A DNA stretch of 64,000 bases from JAJTFW01 sp903922455. GTDB lineage: Bacteria > Bacteroidota > Bacteroidia > AKYH767-A > OLB10. The stretch is taken from contig CALQEU020000003.1 in assembly GCA_943329665.2 (NCBI GenBank), positions 1 to 64,000 on the forward strand, in the 5' to 3' direction. A program made the translations under genes and the position numbers. Positions within the stretch are counted from its first letter, which is position 1. Every line of letters starts with the position of its first letter. Positions 16,359 through 24,345 of this stretch are shown here, piece after piece. The notes under the pieces are model-generated. The model saw only the letters and a program-made list of their open reading frames with translations. It was not told the origin of the DNA and ran no database searches.

Positions 16359-18164
16359 ATGCCAAACACATCACCTCACTCCTTCCATATTCCGGTAATG
16401 GGGTTAGGATACACCATAGACACACCAATTAAAGTAGGCAAATACGGGATTTCATCTGTAGTGTCTATCATAGAGGATCATTTGGTTGAACAAATGAGGG
16501 AAATTATCTCTAAACGAGAAAATTTACCTTATGAAAATATTACTACAAAAGAAACGGATTTTAGAGCGAAAAGAATAACCAAATATTTGAATTTACTTCA
16601 AGTTGTTTTGAACCAACAAATTCAAAAAATCAAAGAAGAAGAATTTAATAAGGATGAAGACATCCATAAATATTTCGAAATGCTTCCTAATAATTCAAAC
16701 CTAAAAAATCTTTATTATTCATTAAAAACAAGAACAGGCTTAGAAAAAAAGGGAATTGAAAAAAAATTAAGATCCTTGATTAAGGCGGGATCGATAGATG
16801 TAAACATCATGTCTAAACTTGACAAACCTAACTTCACAAAATCTGGAGAAGCTTTACCTCAAGAGTATTCAGATGCAATATCAGCATTAAGGGGCTATGC
16901 CAATAGTGAGTTGTGCTCTTCCATTGTATTCTCTGCAGGATTGAATCCGCGCCTATTTACATATTGTGCAAACTTCAAAGATTTTTTCCCAAACGAAGAA
17001 GGGTTTATCAAGAAAAAAATCATTCTAAAAGTAAGTGACTATCGGTCAGCATTGATTCAAGGAAAATACCTTGCAAAAAAAGGATTATGGACTTCAGAAT
17101 TCAGAATAGAGTCGGGAATAAATTGTGGAGGACATACCTTCGTTTCAAACGGGTTGTTAATGGGCCCCATACTCGAAGAATTTAAACAAAAACGAAATGA
17201 ATTGTATCACGAACTTTTCATTGATTGCAACAAAACCCTTACAGAAAAAGGTAGATTCCCACTACTCTCAAATGCTTCCTTACTGATTACTGCTCAAGGA
17301 GGAATTGGTACATCAGAAGAGCATAAAAATTTACTTGAACATTTTCAACTCAACTCTCTTGGATGGGGAAGTCCCTTCTTAATGGTGCCTGAAGCTACAA
17401 ATGTAGATAATGATACTTTGCTAAAACTAATAAATGCAAAAAAAACCGACTACTTTATTAGTAATGCATCTCCACTAGGTGTTCCCTTCAGCAATTTCAA
17501 GCATAGTAGTGCAGAAATACAAAGAAAGTTTAGAATATCTAGAAACAAACCTGGAAGTCCGTGCTATAAAAAATTCTTGTCAAACAATACGGAATTTACT
17601 GAAAAAATGATTTGTACTGCTTCGAGACAATATCAACATTTGAAGATAAAACAACTGCGAGAAACCATAACCAATGAGACTGAACTTAAAAATCAAATAC
17701 AAGAAGTCACAGAAAAAGATTGTCTCTGTGCCGGGCTGGGGTCTTCTGCTTTATTAGTAAATAACCTTATGCCACCTAACAATTTATCCGCAGTAACCAT
17801 TTGCCCAGGTCCTAATCTCGCCTATTTTTCAGGAATCTTTTCATTAAATCAAATGGTTGATCATATTTATGGAAAAACGCAATTACTGAATGGAACTTTC
17901 CGACCGCATGTTTTCATCAACGAACTCGAACTATACATTAACTATATCAAAAGAGAATTCGAAAAAAGCAGAAGCAACTTAACCGAAAAACGAAAATCTT
18001 ACTTTTCATCCTTCAAATCCAATTTATTGGAAGGAATAAAATTTTACGAGAAATATTTTACGCCTCTTCTTTTTATGAATGATACAATATTTCAAAAAAA
18101 CATTCTATTACTTGAAGAAAACAAAATTTCAATTCAGAAAATATTTCAGTCGTTAGATAAATAG
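16359..18164 (+). CDS. Nitronate monooxygenase-like (FMN TIM-barrel) protein, role unknown
   Basis: A 601-residue soluble protein. It opens with IPVMGLGYTIDTPIKV, and its middle resembles the flavin-dependent nitronate monooxygenase/2-nitropropane dioxygenase fold: SDYRSALIQGKYLAKKG, then SGINCGGH (about residue 252-259, like the GGH of that family), and AQGGIGTSEEH (about 312-322), followed by WGSPFLMVPEATN. A region near residue 455 reads CLCAGLGSS. It is roughly 200 residues longer than simple nitronate monooxygenases, with a helical N-terminal insertion and a C-terminal extension. It leads the operon with a tyrosine phenol-lyase-like gene (7-base gap), norC and norB, and has an operator at its promoter. 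The flavin fold is inferred and the substrate is unknown. Confidence 0.55.
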   Translation: MPNTSPHSFHIPVMGLGYTIDTPIKVGKYGISSVVSIIEDHLVEQMREIISKRENLPYENITTKETDFRAKRITKYLNLLQVVLNQQIQKIKEEEFNKDEDIHKYFEMLPNNSNLKNLYYSLKTRTGLEKKGIEKKLRSLIKAGSIDVNIMSKLDKPNFTKSGEALPQEYSDAISALRGYANSELCSSIVFSAGLNPRLFTYCANFKDFFPNEEGFIKKKIILKVSDYRSALIQGKYLAKKGLWTSEFRIESGINCGGHTFVSNGLLMGPILEEFKQKRNELYHELFIDCNKTLTEKGRFPLLSNASLLITAQGGIGTSEEHKNLLEHFQLNSLGWGSPFLMVPEATNVDNDTLLKLINAKKTDYFISNASPLGVPFSNFKHSSAEIQRKFRISRNKPGSPCYKKFLSNNTEFTEKMICTASRQYQHLKIKQLRETITNETELKNQIQEVTEKDCLCAGLGSSALLVNNLMPPNNLSAVTICPGPNLAYFSGIFSLNQMVDHIYGKTQLLNGTFRPHVFINELELYINYIKREFEKSRSNLTEKRKSYFSSFKSNLLEGIKFYEKYFTPLLFMNDTIFQKNILLLEENKISIQKIFQSLDK

Positions 18165-18171
18165 CAAAAGT

Positions 18172-19578
18172 ATGTCCTCAGCAAAAGTTAAAAACCAAAT
18201 GAATAGTAAAACCTCATGGGCAGAACCTTACAAAATGAAAATGGTAGAGCTGCTGAAAATAACCAATAGCAAGCAACGAACAAAAGCAATAAAAGAGGCC
18301 GGATACAACACTTTTCTATTAAAGTCGGAAGATGTTTATATTGATTTATTAACCGACAGTGGAACCAACTCGATGAGTGATCGACAATGGAGTGCTTTTA
18401 TGACAGGTGATGAAGCCTATGCAGGAAGTAAAAGTTTTTACAAACTAGAAAAAGCCATTCAACATTTTTACGGATACAAGCACATCATTCCAACACATCA
18501 AGGAAGGGCAGCAGAAAATATACTATCAAAAATATTAATCAAAAAAGGAGATGTAATTCCAGGTAATATGTACTTTACTACCACTCGACTTCATCAAGAG
18601 CTAGCGGGTGGTCAATTCTTTGACATCATCATAGATGAGGCTCATGATCCCTTTAACGAACACCCTTTCAAAGGAAATATTGATATTAATAAACTTGACA
18701 AACTTGTAAAAAAATTCGGAGCCAAAAAAATTCCTTACGTAAGTTTAGCTACAAATGTAAACTTAGCTGGTGGTCAACCTGTAAGCATGGAAAACTTGAA
18801 ATCGTTACGATCCTACACTAAAAAGCATAAAATTAGAATCATTCATGACATGACCCGTGTGGCAGAAAATGCATACTTCATTCAGCAACGAGAAAAAGGA
18901 TATGAAAAGAAAAGCATAAAAGAAATCGTAAAAGAAATTTGTTCTTATACCGATGGTGCTACAATGAGTGCCAAGAAAGATGCACTAGTAAACATTGGAG
19001 GATTTTTGGCAACCAATGAATGGGATGTATTTGAAGAAGCACGGAATTTAGTAGTGGTGTACGAGGGGTTACATACCTATGGAGGACTAGCCGGTAGAGA
19101 TATGGAGGCTATCGCTGTTGGCATAGAAGAAAGCCTAGATGACTTCCATCAACATGCGCGTGTTGGTCAAGTTGAATACTTAGGAAATAAAATGTTGGGA
19201 TTTAATATTCCAATTGTAATGCCGATTGGAGGTCATGGAATTTTTGTTGATGCAAAATCCTTCCTACCACATCTTGATCAAGAACAATATCCTGCCCAAA
19301 CATTAGCTGCTGAAATTTATATTGAAGGAGGTATTCGAACCATGGAACGAGGAATAGTTTCTGCGGGGCGAAAATCAAATGGTGAAAATCACAAGCCTAA
19401 GTTGGAGCTCGTACGCTTTACTATTCCAAGAAGAGTATATACACAAGCACATATGGATGTCATTGCAGAATCAGCAGCTTCAGTTTATGATAGAAGAAAA
19501 CACATCAAAGGGCTAAAAATGATATATGAACCCAAATATTTACGTTTCTTTCAAGCTAAATTCGAAAAAATAAAATAA
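18172..19578 (+). CDS. Tyrosine phenol-lyase-like enzyme (tryptophanase family)
   Basis: A PLP enzyme of the beta-eliminating lyase group that splits tyrosine or tryptophan to phenol or indole plus pyruvate and ammonia. The 468 residues cover the whole family fold. The PLP lysine lies in MSAKKD (K268/K269), and the cofactor-binding segment is HDMTRVAENAYF. Residues that separate the two enzymes favour tyrosine phenol-lyase: YFTTTR (134-139) rather than the tryptophanase FDTTQ, MERG (R393) where tryptophanase has VEIG, and RFF (458-460) where tryptophanase has RHF. The comparison uses remembered Citrobacter and E. coli sequences. It is the second gene of the NO-reductase operon, which is an unusual setting. 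Confidence 0.85.
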   Translation: MSSAKVKNQMNSKTSWAEPYKMKMVELLKITNSKQRTKAIKEAGYNTFLLKSEDVYIDLLTDSGTNSMSDRQWSAFMTGDEAYAGSKSFYKLEKAIQHFYGYKHIIPTHQGRAAENILSKILIKKGDVIPGNMYFTTTRLHQELAGGQFFDIIIDEAHDPFNEHPFKGNIDINKLDKLVKKFGAKKIPYVSLATNVNLAGGQPVSMENLKSLRSYTKKHKIRIIHDMTRVAENAYFIQQREKGYEKKSIKEIVKEICSYTDGATMSAKKDALVNIGGFLATNEWDVFEEARNLVVVYEGLHTYGGLAGRDMEAIAVGIEESLDDFHQHARVGQVEYLGNKMLGFNIPIVMPIGGHGIFVDAKSFLPHLDQEQYPAQTLAAEIYIEGGIRTMERGIVSAGRKSNGENHKPKLELVRFTIPRRVYTQAHMDVIAESAASVYDRRKHIKGLKMIYEPKYLRFFQAKFEKIK

Positions 19579-19614
19579 AAACACAGTGTCTTGAAACAAT
19601 CCAAATAAAAAATA

Positions 19615-20037
19615 ATGAAGTCCATTGCTCCAAAAAATATTTTTATTGCACTCTGTACGTTGTTTCTCATCTATTCTGCGAGCATTTACATACAACCTGT
19701 CTTTAATAAAAAGGAGAAAATATTTCATCCGAAAATAGTGGGAGAAGGAAAATTAGTATGGCAAAAATACAATTGTCAAAGTTGCCATCAACTTTATGGA
19801 CTTGGAGGATATTTGGGACCTGATCTTACCAATATTTATTCACAACCAGAAAAAGGAGAATTAGTTATTAGAGCGATGTTAAAATCAGGAACACGACAAA
19901 TGCCTTCTTTTGAACTGAAGGAAGAAGAAATATTAGTACTTCTAGAATTTTTAAAATCAGCAGATGCAAGTGGAAGTGCCGACCTACGAGTGTTTAATGT
20001 AAACGAATTTGGTCTCACGGAAAGAAATGAAAATTAA
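19615..20037 (+). CDS. norC: NorC-like membrane-anchored cytochrome c
   Basis: A 140-residue protein with an N-terminal membrane anchor (about 8-26) and one heme c site, CQSCH (about residue 59-63). The context KYNCQSCHQLYGLGGYLGPDLTN is characteristic of NorC-type electron-donor subunits, and RQMPSF (about 97-102) supplies the likely axial methionine. NorC delivers electrons from periplasmic or membrane carriers to NorB. Its stop overlaps the start of norB by 11 bases, indicating translational coupling. Confidence 0.9.
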   Translation: MKSIAPKNIFIALCTLFLIYSASIYIQPVFNKKEKIFHPKIVGEGKLVWQKYNCQSCHQLYGLGGYLGPDLTNIYSQPEKGELVIRAMLKSGTRQMPSFELKEEEILVLLEFLKSADASGSADLRVFNVNEFGLTERNEN

Positions 20038-21346
20038 CAATGGAAAATTATTCTTAACAACCGCACTTCTACTTTTAGGCGTAGCACTTTGCTTTGGAAT
20101 ACTGTCTGCGATCACTTATTTGTATCCCTATTTCCTAAAAGAAAAATTAGGTTTTTCTGCTCTTCGACCATTACATGTAAGTACTGCAATTTTCTGGATA
20201 ATACTTGGTGCCATAGGATGCATTTACTATGGCGTTGAAGAATACACACAACTAAGGGGTAACAATACGATAGCATTTTTGCAATGGTCACTTTGGATAA
20301 TCGCCATTATAGGAATCCTATTTTGTTATACGCATCATGAATTTGGAGGAAGAGAATATTGGGAGTTTAATGCCATTTGGGCAATTCCTATTCTAATTGC
20401 ATGGATCCTTTTCATGATTAATATTATTCCTCTCCTAAGTACCATTAAAAAATGGCCCGTCTATTTTTGGATGTGGTTTACAGGTATTCTGTTCTTCTTA
20501 TTCACTTTTCTAGAAAACTACCTATGGACAATACCTTACTTCAGGGAGAATATCATATTAGATATGACGATTCAATGGAAGGTGAATGGATCGCTAGTTG
20601 GCGCTTGGAATCAACTTTTGTATGGTACAGCATTTTACTTGATGGACAAATTTGACAAAAAGAAAACTATCGGCGGATCCAAGTTAGCTTTTTTCATGTA
20701 CTTTTTAGGTCTATTCAATCTTATGTTCAATTGGGGTCATCACATATATATTCTTCCCACTGAAAAACACATTCGATACATAGGATACCTCGTAAGTATG
20801 ACAGAATGGGTCTTCTTCTTGAAAATAATCTGGAATTGGAAAAAAGAAGTTGACACTACACGAATCTTAAACAAAGTCTACTCCTACAAATTTATTGCTG
20901 CCACCAATATTTGGATTTTCCTCAATATGGGACAAGCGATATTGATGTCTATCCCTGCATTGAATTTATATACACACGGAACTCATATTACTGTTGCACA
21001 TGCTATGGGAACCACTATAGGCATTAACAGTATGATCATACTCGCTAGTTGTTTCACTTTCCTCCAAGAAGATCAACCAACAAATACACGAACAAAGCGT
21101 CTGAACATTGCATTTTGGATGCTTCAATTAAGCCTATTTATATTTTGGATAACTTTAAATTGGGCGGGCTTGAAAAAAGGAATTTGGCAACTAGATCCAA
21201 ATCAATCGAGTTTCTCTGAAATGATGTTGGGACTTCAACTCCCATTCCAAATAATATTTATTGCTGGATGTGGAATACTTGTATCCTTAATGATATTGAT
21301 TCACCATTTGCTATTTAAGATCCAGAAAAGTGCGGAATCAAGATGA
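20027..21346 (+). CDS. norB: NorB-like nitric oxide reductase catalytic subunit with altered metal ligands
   Basis: A 439-residue heme-copper-superfamily protein with about 12 membrane helices that should reduce NO to N2O. Matches to cytochrome c-dependent NorB include RPLH50 (heme b ligand), HH238-239 (two FeB ligands), E260 at the position of the second conserved glutamate, and HGTHITVAH325 (heme b3 ligand). Using a remembered Pseudomonas sequence, W194 aligns at the same 44-residue distance from the HH pair. On that alignment the third FeB histidine is N187, the first glutamate is V191, and the second low-spin heme b histidine is M327. It is therefore a divergent NOR-type oxidase. ATG at 20027 is chosen over a TTG at 20009. 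Confidence 0.85.
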   Translation: MKINNGKLFLTTALLLLGVALCFGILSAITYLYPYFLKEKLGFSALRPLHVSTAIFWIILGAIGCIYYGVEEYTQLRGNNTIAFLQWSLWIIAIIGILFCYTHHEFGGREYWEFNAIWAIPILIAWILFMINIIPLLSTIKKWPVYFWMWFTGILFFLFTFLENYLWTIPYFRENIILDMTIQWKVNGSLVGAWNQLLYGTAFYLMDKFDKKKTIGGSKLAFFMYFLGLFNLMFNWGHHIYILPTEKHIRYIGYLVSMTEWVFFLKIIWNWKKEVDTTRILNKVYSYKFIAATNIWIFLNMGQAILMSIPALNLYTHGTHITVAHAMGTTIGINSMIILASCFTFLQEDQPTNTRTKRLNIAFWMLQLSLFIFWITLNWAGLKKGIWQLDPNQSSFSEMMLGLQLPFQIIFIAGCGILVSLMILIHHLLFKIQKSAESR

Positions 21347-21506
21347 TCGATCCTATTCGAAAAAGAAATCCATCTACTTGCAATACCCATAAAAGCTTTT
21401 AAACAATTTCAATAATCAATTTTTCATAAGTAATTGATTCTACCATTAGAATTAAAATACAAACGAAAATCATAACTTAAATATCTACAATCGCCTGTTT
21501 AAAAGT

Positions 21507-21530
21507 AAATCGGATCTATTAATCCGATTT
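21507..21530 (+). promoter_or_regulatory. Perfect inverted-repeat operator upstream of the Rrf2 gene
   Basis: AAATCGGAT, six bases, ATCCGATTT: a perfect 9-6-9 inverted repeat. It lies 13 bases before a -7 box, TAAATTTG (21544-21551), so it covers the -33 region of the rrf2 promoter. The shared core with 16314-16337 suggests the Rrf2 protein represses its own gene and the nor operon. The rest of the 222-base gap shows nothing else. Confidence 0.75.
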
Positions 21531-21568
21531 AATATACTTCAACTAAATTTGACTCATAACAAAAACAG

Positions 21569-22006
21569 ATGACTCTTTCCAAAGCCTGTGAACATGGCAT
21601 TAGAGCTTCGCTCTACATTGCTCAACAATCCGTATTAGTAGAACGAGCCAGCTTGAAAGACATCGCTCATGAAATAGATGCTCCAGAAGCATTCACTGCT
21701 AAAATCCTACAACAGCTTGTAAAGCAAGGAATCATCAGTTCATCACAGGGTCCAAAAGGGGGATTTAGCATGAGTAAAAAAACCATAAAAGAGTTGAAAC
21801 TTATTCAGATCATTCATGCAATTGATGGAGATACCTTTGAGAATAAATGTGTCTTAGGATTAAAGCTATGTTCTGAAATTTCGCCTTGTCCAGTACACGA
21901 TCAATTCAAGCATATTAAAAAAGACTATTTGAAAATGCTTCAAAAAACGACTATTCATACTATGATATCCAGTTTAAATGAAGGGATAAGTTGCTTAAAA
22001 ATATAA
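21569..22006 (+). CDS. Rrf2-family Fe-S transcriptional regulator (NsrR/IscR-like)
   Basis: A 145-residue regulator. The N-terminal winged helix-turn-helix contains the family motif ASLKDIAHEIDAPEAFTAKI and the wing segment GPKGGFSM. Three cysteines, C-x6-C-x5-C (in the segment from KCVLGLKLC to SPC, about residues 92-106), match the Fe-S cluster ligands of Rrf2 sensors. Members with NO-sensitive clusters (NsrR) repress NO-detoxification genes, and the neighbouring norCB genes make an NO-sensing role likely. The perfect inverted repeat upstream suggests autoregulation. It precedes nrdD by 50 bases. Confidence 0.85.
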   Translation: MTLSKACEHGIRASLYIAQQSVLVERASLKDIAHEIDAPEAFTAKILQQLVKQGIISSSQGPKGGFSMSKKTIKELKLIQIIHAIDGDTFENKCVLGLKLCSEISPCPVHDQFKHIKKDYLKMLQKTTIHTMISSLNEGISCLKI

Positions 22007-22056
22007 TTGTAAATTAAAACAAGCTCAATTACACTCAAGAACTTAGAAACAAAATT

Positions 22057-24162
22057 ATGGAAAAGTTTGTCATTAAAAGAAACGGCGAATACCAACCTTT
22101 TAATTATTATAAAATCTCTGATGCTATTCAAAAGGGCTTCGAAAGTGTAAATAAAAAATGCGAACCTATTTTTTTACAACATATTCATGAAGTACTTGAA
22201 TCCAAAGAAGTGTGGGGTGTTGAAGAAATACAAGATATCATCGAACAACAGTTATTTCATCAACATCACTTTGATGTAATGAGATCCTTTATGCTATTCC
22301 GTCACACACGTAAACTACAACGAGAAAAAAAAGAAGGCATTCAATTCAACACAACATATGTTGACAGCACTCAAGCGATAGAAGAGTACATTCGACAAAA
22401 AGATTGGAGAATAAATGCCAATGCAAACACTTCCTACTCCAATGCAGGACTAGTGAATAATGTTGCTGGAAAAATCATAGCTAATTATTGGCTTGATAAA
22501 GTTTACAATACCGAAGAAGGATATGCACATCGAAATGGAGATATTCATATTCACGATTTAGATTGCTTAACTGGGTATTGTGCGGGCTGGAGCTTACGCG
22601 TATTGTTAAACGAAGGATTTAATGGAGTTAGAGGAAGAGTAGAAAGCAGACCTCCTTCCCACTTCAGAGAAGCGCTCGGGCAAATAGCCAATTTCTTAGG
22701 AATCTTACAAAGTGAATGGGCAGGTGCACAAGCATTAAGTTCATTCGACACCTATCTGGCTCCCTATGTATTCAAAGATAACTTGTCAATTGAAGATATA
22801 ACTAAAGCTGTTCGAAGCTTTGTGTACAATCTCAATGTTCCTGCTCGTTGGGGACAAAGTCCATTTACCAATATTACATTAGATTGGGTAGTCCCTACTG
22901 ATTTAAAAGAACAAATTCCAACCAGGAGCAACCAACATTTATTTAAAGGCATAAAAGACAAAGAACTTTTAGTACGATGCTCGCTACGTGGAATATCAAA
23001 CCCTGAAGATTTTAGGTACGAGCATTTCCAAAATGAGATGAACATGATCAACAAAGCTTACTATATAGTTATGACGGAAGGCGATTCAAATGGGCAACCG
23101 TTTACCTTTCCTATTCCAACGGTAAACATCACTGAAGATTTTGACTGGTATGGAGAGAATACAGATCTATTGTTTGAAAACACTGCAAAAATAGGCTCTT
23201 CCTATTTTCAAAATTTCATTGGCAGTCAATTTGTCTTGGATGAGTTCGGAAATAAAGTTGAAAATCCCAATGCTTATAAACCGAATGCTGTAAGGAGTAT
23301 GTGTTGCAGATTGCAACTCGATTTGCGCGAACTATTGAAAAGGGGAAATGGACTATTTGGTAGTGCTGAAATGACAGGGAGCATAGGCGTAGTCACCATT
23401 AATATGGCGAGGTTAGGCTACTTAAACAAAGGGAACAAAAAAAAGTTATTCATAAGACTTGACGAACTCCTATTAATTGCAAAATCGACACTTGAAAAAA
23501 AGAGAATCTTTATTCAGGAAATGTTTGATCGAGGTTTATACCCTTATACAAAACGTTACTTAAGTCATTTCAGAAATCATTTTTCCACTATTGGTGTAAA
23601 TGGAATTAACGAGATGATTTTAAATTTTAGCCAGAATCAAGATAACATTACAACTGAGGAAGGAATTGAATTCGCATCGGGCATTTTAGATCATATTAGA
23701 AATCGAATGAAGGAATTCCAAGAGGGAACAGGAAACCTTTACAATCTGGAAGCTACACCAGCAGAAGGCACTACTTATCGATTTGCAAAAGAAGATAAAA
23801 AGAGATTTTCAGACATCATTCAATCTGGAGAACAAGAAAACATCTATTACACCAACAGTTCCCAGATTCCAGTGAATCATACGGATGACCCTTTTGAAGC
23901 ACTTTACTTACAAGACGAATTACAATGTAAATACACAGGCGGAACCGTGCTACATTTGTATATGAGAGAAAAAGTAAGTTCGCCAGAGGCTTGTCGAAAC
24001 CTCGTAAGAAAAGTTTTATCTAATTTTCGTTTACCCTACATTACCATCACACCAGTATTTAGTGTTTGTCCAAAACATGGCTACTTGAGTGGTGAGCATG
24101 AATATTGCCCAACGTGTGATGACATAATTCTAGAAAAAAAGAAAAGAAAAGAAACCACTTAA
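22057..24162 (+). CDS. nrdD: Anaerobic ribonucleoside-triphosphate reductase, main part, lacking the glycyl-radical domain
   Basis: Class III ribonucleotide reductase makes dNTPs without oxygen. The 701 residues contain an N-terminal ATP-cone (about 1-95, starting VIKRNGEYQPFNYYKI) and the ten-stranded barrel with LDCLTGYC (C170/C175) and RSMCCRL (C416/C417), which hold the active-site cysteines. A C-terminal zinc ribbon follows (CPKH at 671-674 and CPTC at 684-687). In ordinary NrdD a glycyl-radical segment, RVxGY, comes right after the zinc ribbon. Here the protein stops 14 residues after it, in a lysine-rich tail. The missing segment is encoded by a separate small ORF 11 bases downstream. 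Confidence 0.93.
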   Translation: MEKFVIKRNGEYQPFNYYKISDAIQKGFESVNKKCEPIFLQHIHEVLESKEVWGVEEIQDIIEQQLFHQHHFDVMRSFMLFRHTRKLQREKKEGIQFNTTYVDSTQAIEEYIRQKDWRINANANTSYSNAGLVNNVAGKIIANYWLDKVYNTEEGYAHRNGDIHIHDLDCLTGYCAGWSLRVLLNEGFNGVRGRVESRPPSHFREALGQIANFLGILQSEWAGAQALSSFDTYLAPYVFKDNLSIEDITKAVRSFVYNLNVPARWGQSPFTNITLDWVVPTDLKEQIPTRSNQHLFKGIKDKELLVRCSLRGISNPEDFRYEHFQNEMNMINKAYYIVMTEGDSNGQPFTFPIPTVNITEDFDWYGENTDLLFENTAKIGSSYFQNFIGSQFVLDEFGNKVENPNAYKPNAVRSMCCRLQLDLRELLKRGNGLFGSAEMTGSIGVVTINMARLGYLNKGNKKKLFIRLDELLLIAKSTLEKKRIFIQEMFDRGLYPYTKRYLSHFRNHFSTIGVNGINEMILNFSQNQDNITTEEGIEFASGILDHIRNRMKEFQEGTGNLYNLEATPAEGTTYRFAKEDKKRFSDIIQSGEQENIYYTNSSQIPVNHTDDPFEALYLQDELQCKYTGGTVLHLYMREKVSSPEACRNLVRKVLSNFRLPYITITPVFSVCPKHGYLSGEHEYCPTCDDIILEKKKRKETT

Positions 24163-24173
24163 AATAAAAAGAC

Positions 24174-24341
24174 ATGAAAACAAAAACTACCTTAGAGACC
24201 ATTGAACTAAATCAAGAAGAACGCACTAAATGTTTAGTATATACTCGTGTTATGGGATATCATCGACCTGTCGAAAGTTTTAATATAGGAAAAAAGGGTG
24301 AACACAAACAACGACTACATTTCACAGAAATTAAATCATGA
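24174..24341 (+). CDS. Stand-alone glycyl-radical domain of anaerobic ribonucleotide reductase
   Basis: A 55-residue ORF starting at ATG 24174, 11 bases after the nrdD stop and in a different frame from it. After a 20-residue leader it reads VYTRVMGYHRPVESF and then NIGKKGEHKQR. This matches the extreme C-terminus of normal NrdD, where the radical-bearing glycine lies in RVxGY and a basic 'N.GK..E...R' tail follows. The predicted radical glycine is G28. The ORF ends 4 bases before the likely GTG start of nrdG, so the three genes form a tight unit. It should act as a subunit that NrdG converts to the glycyl radical and that docks on the truncated NrdD. The inference is strong from sequence; assembly is unproven. 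Confidence 0.85.
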   Translation: MKTKTTLETIELNQEERTKCLVYTRVMGYHRPVESFNIGKKGEHKQRLHFTEIKS

Positions 24342-24345
24342 TCAG

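Noticed and set aside
18172..19578. Ordinary tryptophanase (tnaA)
   Set aside because: Three specificity segments match tyrosine phenol-lyase better; the enzyme group is certain but the substrate is not proved.
20027..21346. cbb3-type oxidase subunit CcoN as the identity of the NorB-like gene
   Set aside because: The conserved glutamate E260, the HGTHITVAH segment, the size and the NorC partner fit NO reductase; no ccoO or ccoP is present.
24160..24176. Simple frameshift as the explanation for the split nrdD
   Set aside because: The downstream piece has its own ATG and about 20 leader residues with no NrdD counterpart, and NrdD has a distinct lysine-rich end after the zinc ribbon. One base change would not restore a normal junction. 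An assembly error cannot be fully excluded without reads.
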